This document shows positions 7,410-11,455 of a stretch of 11,455 bases of DNA, piece by piece. Position 1 is the first letter of the stretch. Every line of letters begins with the position of its first letter. The notes beneath the pieces were generated by a model, which was not told the DNA's origin, ran no database searches, and worked only from the letters and a program-made list of their open reading frames with translations. Where the stretch lies: contig JAFYUG010000165.1 of assembly GCA_017558545.1 (NCBI GenBank), positions 1 through 11,455 on the forward strand. Direction: 5' to 3'. A program made the translations under genes and the position numbers. This DNA is from Oscillospiraceae bacterium. GTDB taxonomy: Bacteria; Bacillota; Clostridia; Oscillospirales; Oscillospiraceae.

Positions 7410-7438
7410 TTGTGGAAAATGAAGGGCTATGATATAAA
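7410..7438 (+). promoter_or_regulatory. Possible promoter of the YcxB-like gene
   Basis: TTGTGG at 7410-7415 and TATAAA at 7433-7438 are separated by 17 bp, a plausible sigma-A layout, 22 bp ahead of the YcxB-like start. Both boxes are imperfect and the region is AT-rich, so a chance match is possible. Confidence 0.3.
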
Positions 7439-7460
7439 TATTTTTAAGGAGGTGCAGACT

Positions 7461-8006
7461 ATGCTGTTCAGACTTAATATTTATCTCAGCGAAGAGGACT
7501 ATTTGGCCTTTAACATCTTCCATGCCATTGAGTCGGAGGAAGGCAAAAGAATAGTCCGAAAAAGCCGTCGGTTTTTCGTTTTGTTAATGGCAGTTCTGGC
7601 CGTGCTTATTGTGCGTGTGATGGAACTAAGTGTGAGCTCCCTTGTGTTTGCCGGGATTATTTTGCTTTTTACAGTATTTTACATGATGTTCTTCAAGAAA
7701 CTCATGGCTAAAAATGTAAAAAAGCAGCTTGAGCGCATTAAAAAGACGGGTAAGCTGCCCTATGACCCTGTGTCCACCATGGAATTTTATGATGATAAAA
7801 TGGTTGAAATTACAGAGCTGACACGCATTGATAAAGGCTATAATGCCCTTGAGCGGATATGTGTGTATAGGGAACGATATATCCTTGCTTATCATAGCAG
7901 TGTGGGAGCATATATTTTCCCCGTTGAGCAGGTGGAAGCTCAGATGAATCGGGATGAATTTATGAGCTTCCTTCTCTCGAAATGCTCCCGCGTTGAATAT
8001 TATTAA
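7461..8006 (+). CDS. YcxB-like small membrane protein
   Basis: A 181-residue protein. The start ATG has a near-consensus AAGGAGGT 8 bp upstream; a longer frame from 7329 would run through the inverted repeat and is rejected. Residues 1-36 are charged and cytoplasmic in appearance, two hydrophobic helices span about 37-56 and 58-79, and a soluble C-terminal domain of about 100 residues follows. The architecture and C-terminal segments (MEFYDDKMVEIT, YNALERICVYRERYILAY, AYIFPVEQ) resemble the YcxB-like family, whose function is unknown. Base composition is noticeably lower in GC than the flanking operons and codon choice differs, suggesting separate origin. It lies between the left inverted repeat and the RAYT, so it may be a passenger gene. 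No catalytic motif is visible. Confidence 0.7.
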   Translation: MLFRLNIYLSEEDYLAFNIFHAIESEEGKRIVRKSRRFFVLLMAVLAVLIVRVMELSVSSLVFAGIILLFTVFYMMFFKKLMAKNVKKQLERIKKTGKLPYDPVSTMEFYDDKMVEITELTRIDKGYNALERICVYRERYILAYHSSVGAYIFPVEQVEAQMNRDEFMSFLLSKCSRVEYY

Positions 8007-8029
8007 TCGGCGGAAAATGGTTTCCAAAA

Positions 8030-8150
8030 TGTAAGGGCGGCAACCTTGCCCCCGCACGGTACAGCCGCAAATGTAGGGGCGGCAACCTTGTCCCCGCGCG
8101 GTACAGCCGCAAATGCAGGGGCGGCAATCTGCCGCCCGCCTGCCGCTGAG
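8030..8150 (+). repeat. REP-like palindrome cluster upstream of the RAYT gene
   Basis: Three adjacent units lie head to tail. Units at 8030-8071 and 8072-8113 are 42 bp each, beginning TGTAAGGGCGGCAAC and TGTAGGGGCGGCAAC and ending ACAGCCGCAAA. The third (8114-8150) begins TGCAG and then forms a hairpin of GGGCGGC and GCCGCCC around AATCT. The pattern of a GTAG-like tetranucleotide next to a GC-rich hairpin matches REP sequences, the known substrates of RAYT transposases. The second unit is identical over 42 bp to the one at 8340-8381 inside the transposase gene. Together with flanking bases this fills most of the 220-bp gap between the two genes. Confidence 0.8.
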
Positions 8151-8226
8151 AAAAAATATTTCATTGCTATTTTATTGGCCTGGTATATGGTGAAAATAAG
8201 AAAACACGGAGGGGGCTGAATAGTAA

Positions 8227-8808
8227 ATGGAACAATATCCGGAAAGAAAACCTATTCGCCTTAAGGATTATGATTATTCCACCCCCGGGGCATATTTTAT
8301 AACCGTGTGCATTGCAGACAGAAAACCAATCCTCTGGAATGTAGGGGCGGCAACCTTGTCCCCGCGCGGTACAGCCGCAAATGTAGGGGCGAACTGCGTT
8401 CGCCCGCAAACCACCGCACCCAATTGTAGGGGCGAACTGTGTTCGCCCGCCAACATCCCGCTGTCTGCTGTCGGAAAACTGGTTGATAAAGAGATACAAA
8501 AACTTAATTCTGTATATGAGGCTGTAAGGGTGGATAAATATTGCATTATGCCCGACCACCTTCACCTTATCATTTCAATAAATGCTGACGAAAGCGGGCG
8601 AACACAGTTCGCCCCTACAGTTTCGCGGATGATGAAGCAGTTCAAAGGCTCGGTTTCCAAGCAGCTTGGCCACGGCATTTGGCAAAAATCCTTCATTGAC
8701 CGCGTGATACGAAACGAAAAGGGATATCTTGCCGCGTGGGAATACATTGAAAACAACCCCATCAAACCGGACACGGCATACGACATCCCCGATTTTGATA
8801 ATATGTAA
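8227..8808 (+). CDS. REP-associated tyrosine transposase (RAYT, HUH/Y1 family) with REP insertions
   Basis: RAYTs are single-strand endonucleases related to IS200/IS605 TnpA that recognise and cut REP hairpins. The 193-residue product starts MEQYPERKPIRLKDYDY and has the core strand GAYFITVCIADRKPI (21-35), the HUH motif in MPDHLHLIIS (H111, H113), IWQKSFIDRVIRNEKGY (151-167) and WEYIENNPIKP (171-181), with Y173 as the likely catalytic tyrosine by comparison with the E. coli enzyme. Residues about 39-76 and 123-131 are translated REP-like DNA, not family sequence. The same repeat is read in two frames (VGANCVRP, CRGELCSP), which marks it as inserted DNA. The frame nevertheless stays open. A GGAGGGGG sequence lies about 11 bp upstream. 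No tnpB is present. Whether the enzyme is active with these insertions is unknown. Confidence 0.85.
   Translation: MEQYPERKPIRLKDYDYSTPGAYFITVCIADRKPILWNVGAATLSPRGTAANVGANCVRPQTTAPNCRGELCSPANIPLSAVGKLVDKEIQKLNSVYEAVRVDKYCIMPDHLHLIISINADESGRTQFAPTVSRMMKQFKGSVSKQLGHGIWQKSFIDRVIRNEKGYLAAWEYIENNPIKPDTAYDIPDFDNM
8340..8450 (+). repeat. REP-like units inside the RAYT coding sequence
   Basis: A 42-bp unit (8340-8381) identical to 8072-8113 is followed by two 26-bp units, 8382-8407 and 8425-8450, that differ at one base. Each 26-bp unit is TGTAG, then GGGCGAAC, a 3-nt loop, GTTCGCCC and a final GC, so the GTAG directly abuts an 8-bp palindrome. The block is 111 bp, exactly 37 codons, so the reading frame is preserved. 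Confidence 0.9.
8594..8619 (-). repeat. Inverted REP-like unit inside the RAYT gene
   Basis: These 26 bases are the exact reverse complement of the unit at 8425-8450. They fall just after the HUH strand of the transposase, in a loop before the next helix, and encode roughly SGRTQFAPT. With the units at 8382-8450 this gives an oppositely oriented REP pair within one gene, the arrangement called BIME in enterobacteria. Confidence 0.9.
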
Positions 8809-8936
8809 AAACAGCATTTTTGAGCGATTTTCGCTCAAAAATGCATTGATTTTAACGTGTAGGGGGCCCTTTGCCCCCTACACACGCCCCCGCTACTCTA
8901 TCTCGTAAGATGGTAGCATAGTTTTTTGACGGGCTG
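8808..8936 (-). repeat. 129-bp inverted repeat, right copy
   Basis: This is the partner of 7231-7359, with 5 mismatches and no gaps. It starts at the last base of the RAYT stop codon. It contains the perfect 13-bp AT-rich stem at 8814-8844 and a perfect 10-bp stem GTGTAGGGGG/CCCCCTACAC at 8857-8883. Its outer end abuts the terminator of the minus-strand operon. The mismatch pattern makes this copy's hairpin perfect where the left copy has a T-G pair. Confidence 0.95.
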
Positions 8937-8937
8937 T

Positions 8938-8971
8938 AAAAAAGAGGCGGCTTTAGGCCGCCTCTTTTTTT
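8938..8971 (-). terminator. Bidirectional rho-independent terminator
   Basis: An 8-bp GC stem, GAGGCGGC (8944-8951) against GCCGCCTC (8957-8964), is flanked by six A on the left and seven T on the right. It can therefore end the minus-strand operon, whose last stop codon is 5 bp away, and plus-strand transcripts coming out of the RAYT gene. On the minus strand its T-tract leads straight into the right 129-bp repeat. Confidence 0.92.
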
Positions 8972-8976
8972 GCGTT

Positions 8977-10536
8977 TTAATAATACATTTCCATTTCGCC
9001 CAAATCCGGCAGATACACACTTCCCAAGGCTTTTCTCGCCAAAATCCACGGCAAATTCATATGACCCAATTCATCGTTATAATCAATCTCATAAATTTTC
9101 ATAATGTTGAGATACCGGAGGGTTTCCCCATAAAGGCCGCCGGTTTCGCCTCTTTCCTCAAGCTCCGTCTTAAGGCGCACCATTTCCGGCACGGAGGCAA
9201 AACGGAGAGGCTCCATGGCGCTCACATCCACGGTGGCGAGGCTGCCCTCTAAATACCTATCCACATTGTATCGGGCAATGAGCCTTTCCGAGCCGGAGAA
9301 AGAGAGGAGGGCGAACATGATAACCAGCACGGAGAGGGAGGCGGCAATAAGCTGCATCCTGCTCACAAACTGCTTGATTATCACCAAAATAAACACAATT
9401 GCCAGCACCGCCATGAACCATGCGGCGTAAACGCGCTTGGGGGTGAGGCCGTAATATTCAATATACATGAATAGTTTTGCCAAGGCCGTTGCTATGAGCA
9501 CCAAGGTGCAGATGGCGTAAATAATGGAGATGGCCTTGAGCGCCCATTTCGCGGCGGCTTTGCCTCTGTTCATGAAAACACCGGCCATGGCAACAATGGC
9601 AAGATTAATAACGGAAACTATGCAAAGCTGGAAAAATCCCTCTCTGGCATAGTCGGCATAGCTGAAGCCCTCGGGCAGCACTCCTGTGAAGCCGGAAATA
9701 TAATAGCTCCACTGGGAGATGAAAAAGACGATATAGATAAAGAGTATGGGAGCCGTTGCCGCCAAAACCGTCACCGCGGGAGCAACCCGCACGGTCTTTG
9801 CCGCCTCTTCGCAGGATGCCACCGTGATGACATTTGCGGTTTTCCTATCCTCCGCGGAGATGTATGCTCCGAAAATATACATAGCCACGGGAAGACCCAG
9901 CGCCGCCGCCAAAATCATATTGAAAATCCTGCCCTCGCCAAGGGAGAAGATGTTATTCAAAAGAGAATTGAAGGCGCTGTCGTAGCTGAGCAAAGCCAGC
10001 ACCACAACGGTGGGGATAAAAGCTATGCAAAGGCCGATGATAATTTTCAAAATCAGCTTGCCGCTTTTTTGGCCTCTTCCGTAGAAAAGCGCTCTGAAAA
10101 TGCCGGCAATGGAGAAGAAGGGGGCGATGGCGGCCTTAAAAAAGTCCAAAGCCACATAGTCCGTGAAGCCATCCTTCAAGGCATTGCCCAAAAGCACATG
10201 GACATAGCATAGCCAAGCCAAAATGGAGTAGCCATAGGAGAAAAGCTGGATGAAGCCGCTGCAGGTGAAGAAAAGGGAAAGGCCGATCAAAAAGCCGCTG
10301 AGAGCCACCGCAAGAGCGGAAAAGGTGAACTTAGCGCCCTTTTTCTTCAAAATCACCGTGGCGCTGAGATACAAAACTCCCAGAAAAAGCATGGCGGCAA
10401 GAGGGCCGTTGGCGCGGCAGAAAATATAGCCGCATAGCCAGGAAATCCATGCCAGGGCAACTTCCCAAGGAGTGAAGGCGCGTTTTTGGCTGCCTTCCTC
10501 CGGCATTTCAATGGGAGAGGGGATATTTTCGTTCAT
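8977..10536 (-). CDS. Polytopic membrane protein, DUF4173/DUF4153-like
   Basis: About 519 residues with roughly a dozen hydrophobic helices between residue 20 and 410, and a C-terminal soluble segment of about 90 residues. The segment YADYAREGFFQLCIVSVINLA, with LLSYDSAF further upstream, resembles the DUF4173/DUF4153 family of bacterial membrane proteins, whose function is unknown. Two ATGs are possible. The first (10542) sits immediately against the GAGGA sequence, whereas the second (10536) has that sequence 7 bp upstream and is preferred. It overlaps or abuts the HTH gene, so both are co-translated. The operon ends at the bidirectional terminator 8938-8971. The family assignment is from motif memory only and could equally fall in a neighbouring DUF. 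Confidence 0.75.
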   Translation of the reverse strand: MNENIPSPIEMPEEGSQKRAFTPWEVALAWISWLCGYIFCRANGPLAAMLFLGVLYLSATVILKKKGAKFTFSALAVALSGFLIGLSLFFTCSGFIQLFSYGYSILAWLCYVHVLLGNALKDGFTDYVALDFFKAAIAPFFSIAGIFRALFYGRGQKSGKLILKIIIGLCIAFIPTVVVLALLSYDSAFNSLLNNIFSLGEGRIFNMILAAALGLPVAMYIFGAYISAEDRKTANVITVASCEEAAKTVRVAPAVTVLAATAPILFIYIVFFISQWSYYISGFTGVLPEGFSYADYAREGFFQLCIVSVINLAIVAMAGVFMNRGKAAAKWALKAISIIYAICTLVLIATALAKLFMYIEYYGLTPKRVYAAWFMAVLAIVFILVIIKQFVSRMQLIAASLSVLVIMFALLSFSGSERLIARYNVDRYLEGSLATVDVSAMEPLRFASVPEMVRLKTELEERGETGGLYGETLRYLNIMKIYEIDYNDELGHMNLPWILARKALGSVYLPDLGEMEMYY

Positions 10537-10538
10537 AA

Positions 10539-10745
10539 TCATTCCTCATTTACAAATTCGATGATGTCCCCAACCTGACAGTCCAGGGCCTTGCAAATGG
10601 CGTCCAAGGTGGAAAAGCGAATGGCCTTGGCCTTGTTGTTTTTCAGAATGGAGAGGTTTGCGAGAGTGATGCCAACCTTTTCGGAAAGCTCGTTGAGGCT
10701 CATTTTCCGCTTGGCCATCATAACATCAAGATTGATAACAACCAT
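10539..10745 (-). CDS. YozG-type XRE-family HTH transcriptional regulator
   Basis: A 68-residue one-domain DNA-binding protein. MVVINLDVMMAKRKMSLNEL, VGITLANLSILKNNKAKAI and FSTLDAICKALDCQVGDI form the five-helix Cro/C1-type fold, with the recognition helix around residues 28-37. It closely resembles the YozG family, small regulators typically encoded beside a DUF2975 membrane protein, as here. The start has GAGGA about 5 bp upstream and lies 17 bp after the DUF2975 stop. Its stop overlaps the first possible ATG of the DUF4173-like gene. A likely role is control of its own operon, perhaps through the membrane partner; no operator was recognised. Confidence 0.92.
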   Translation of the reverse strand: MVVINLDVMMAKRKMSLNELSEKVGITLANLSILKNNKAKAIRFSTLDAICKALDCQVGDIIEFVNEE

Positions 10746-10762
10746 TTCGTCCTCACCCCATT

Positions 10763-11236
10763 TCAGACCGTAAGGTCGTTTTCGCTCTTGATTTCCGTGG
10801 CCTCTTCAATGGTGCTCTTCACAATTCTCAGGCATACGCCGAGAAAAAGCAATCCAAAGGCCACGAAAAATGCCAGCTGGAAGTAAATGCCCAAAAGGCA
10901 GGTGGCAAAGCACATCAAAAGGCAGCACCATGAAACTCCGCGAATGCAGATAACGCTTTTGGCGGTAAACACAAGCCCCGCTCTCACTCTTCTGAGCAGC
11001 ACGAAGAGAAAGCCGTCCGCCGCCATGATGAGGAGCAGTAGGACATAAGCGAGCACATGGATGAAGCTGCGCTGGGCAGGTCCAACATTATTTCTGTCGC
11101 CAATAACGTCCCGGGTGTCGATGAGCTTATCCGTAAGCTCCGGGAGGATGAAAAGCCCCGCAATGCAGATTGCCATCAGCGCAAGAGCTATGGCTATGGA
11201 GAAAAGGGTGGATATATTTTTATGTCTGGAAACCAT
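10763..11236 (-). CDS. DUF2975-family membrane protein (YoaS-like)
   Basis: A 157-residue membrane protein with four predicted helices at about 10-32, 60-82, 99-118 and 119-138. It has a conserved-looking cytoplasmic stretch VFTAKSVICIRG between helices two and three and the typical C-terminal tail SENDLTV. Length and layout match DUF2975 proteins such as B. subtilis YoaS, and the next gene is the usual YozG-type HTH partner. A membrane protein paired with a small regulator suggests a sensor/regulator module, but the signal is unknown. The start is supported by AAAGGAG, at a rather long spacing of 11 bp. It is the first gene of a three-gene minus-strand operon. Confidence 0.85.
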   Translation of the reverse strand: MVSRHKNISTLFSIAIALALMAICIAGLFILPELTDKLIDTRDVIGDRNNVGPAQRSFIHVLAYVLLLLIMAADGFLFVLLRRVRAGLVFTAKSVICIRGVSWCCLLMCFATCLLGIYFQLAFFVAFGLLFLGVCLRIVKSTIEEATEIKSENDLTV

Positions 11237-11269
11237 GGAAATGATGTCTCCTTTCCTGTTGTTAAGTCC

Positions 11270-11299
11270 AAAATATCATGAGTTATACCCGTTTGTCAA
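11270..11299 (-). promoter_or_regulatory. Promoter of the DUF2975-HTH-DUF4173 operon
   Basis: On the minus strand a consensus -35 TTGACA (11294-11299) is followed, after 18 bp, by TATTTT (11270-11275). The start codon is 34 bp downstream of the -10 box. The -35 is exact; the -10 is weaker and the spacing slightly long, which would fit a moderately strong or regulated sigma-A promoter. Confidence 0.6.
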
Positions 11300-11378
11300 T
11301 ATAAATTTATTGAAAAACGATAAAAACATATCGAAAAACAAGCCGCAAGGGCTTTAGGCGGGTGCTCGTAAAACAGTT

Positions 11379-11412
11379 AAACCGACCTATAATTGCAATC
11401 ATAGGTCGGTTT
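11379..11412. terminator. Perfect 12-bp hairpin, probable terminator
   Basis: AAACCGACCTAT pairs with ATAGGTCGGTTT across the 10-nt loop AATTGCAATC. Only four T follow on the plus strand, and the minus-strand T run is also short, so the direction is unclear. Given its place upstream of the minus-strand operon, it most likely ends transcription of a gene beyond the right edge. Confidence 0.6.
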
Positions 11413-11435
11413 TGCTGTATGTAGGTTTTGGGTAG

Positions 11436-11455
11436 GCTCCCCTTGTCAGGGGAGC
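11436..11455. repeat. C/G-rich hairpin at window edge
   Basis: GCTCCCCT pairs with AGGGGAGC across TGTC. The composition and style resemble the CCCCCCTT/AAGGGGGG hairpins of the element at 2315-2453, so this may be the end of a related dispersed repeat cut by the window edge. Confidence 0.5.

Larger units (their letters stand above)
7231..8936. mobile_element. Candidate RAYT/REP element bounded by 129-bp inverted repeats
   Basis: The 1706-bp block is delimited by two 129-bp inverted repeats that differ at only 5 positions with no gaps. Inside are a YcxB-like membrane-protein gene, a cluster of REP-like palindromes and a RAYT transposase gene interrupted by the same palindromes. The block sits between two convergent operons, each of whose terminators directly abuts an outer repeat. 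The inside is poorer in GC than the flanking genes around the YcxB-like gene and non-coding around it. No target-site duplication is visible, which is expected for HUH/Y1 enzymes. Alternatively the outer repeats may be two independent copies of a dispersed post-terminator repeat, with the genes between them unrelated to mobility. Boundaries are seen in the sequence; mobility is inferred. Confidence 0.5.

Noticed and set aside
7329..7460. Upstream start extending the YcxB-like gene by 44 codons
   Set aside because: The extension is encoded by the inverted repeat and hairpin; ATG 7461 has a near-perfect ribosome binding site, and the same peptide beginning MSENRSKMLF appears antisense at the other repeat copy.
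8030..8150. Possible CRISPR array from the 42-bp repeats
   Set aside because: The units abut without spacers and recur inside a coding gene and in inverted orientation, which fits REP sequences instead.
8227..8808. IS200/IS605 element with TnpA and TnpB
   Set aside because: No tnpB frame is present, and the N- and C-terminal motifs are of the RAYT type rather than classical IS200 TnpA.
8167..8838. Minus-strand open frames across the RAYT gene
   Set aside because: Their translations consist of reverse-read REP units and antisense transposase; no independent motif or ribosome binding site supports them.
11237..11378. Riboswitch or small RNA upstream of the DUF2975 operon
   Set aside because: Apart from the promoter I see no conserved leader fold; the leader from the -10 box to the start codon is only about 34 bp.

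Overview
The window looks like chromosome from an uncultured, probably gut-associated member of the Clostridia (Oscillospiraceae-like). This rests on the SecA and PgeF sequences, S-layer homology domains, a lipoprotein signal, strong AGGAGG-type ribosome binding sites, a YozG/DUF2975 pair, and the GC-rich palindromic repeats common in such genomes. The taxon is inferred, not proven. There are no rRNA, tRNA or CRISPR features.

Layout. (1) 1-2124: the C-terminal five-sixths of SecA, cut by the left edge. (2) 2125-2491: a non-coding gap with two identical 62-bp direct repeats and a roughly 140-bp inverted-repeat element made of short C/G-rich hairpins. (3) 2492-7184: a tight plus-strand run of five genes: pgeF, an orphan family-5 solute-binding lipoprotein, a GtrA membrane protein, cytidine deaminase, and a secreted protein with three SLH domains and an M15-type peptidase domain. 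Gaps run from -8 to +11 bp and a perfect terminator closes the run. Most of these products act at the envelope or in nucleoside salvage. (4) 7231-8936: an accessory block bounded by two 129-bp inverted repeats (124/129 identical). It holds a small AT-rich YcxB-like membrane protein and a REP-associated tyrosine transposase (RAYT, HUH/Y1 family). (5) 8938-11236, minus strand: a DUF2975 membrane protein, a YozG-type HTH regulator and a large DUF4173/DUF4153-type membrane protein, forming one operon that converges on the accessory block. (6) 11237-11455: the promoter of that operon, a hairpin, and the start of another C/G-rich palindrome cut by the right edge.

The most interesting part is the accessory block. 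The RAYT gene is surrounded by REP-like units and also interrupted by them. Each typical unit is TGTAG followed by a GC-rich palindrome, the architecture known for enterobacterial REP sequences acted on by RAYTs. Three units lie in one loop of the transposase and an inverted one lies in a second loop, yet the frame stays open and the HUH motif and the candidate catalytic tyrosine survive. Both 129-bp outer repeats start right at the T-tract of a rho-independent terminator and share internal hairpins and a GTCAAAAAA motif. The block is therefore a candidate self-targeted REP/RAYT element of a little-described Gram-positive type, possibly carrying or having captured a YcxB-like gene, and potentially invertible by recombination. 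Mobility and function are inferences from sequence alone.
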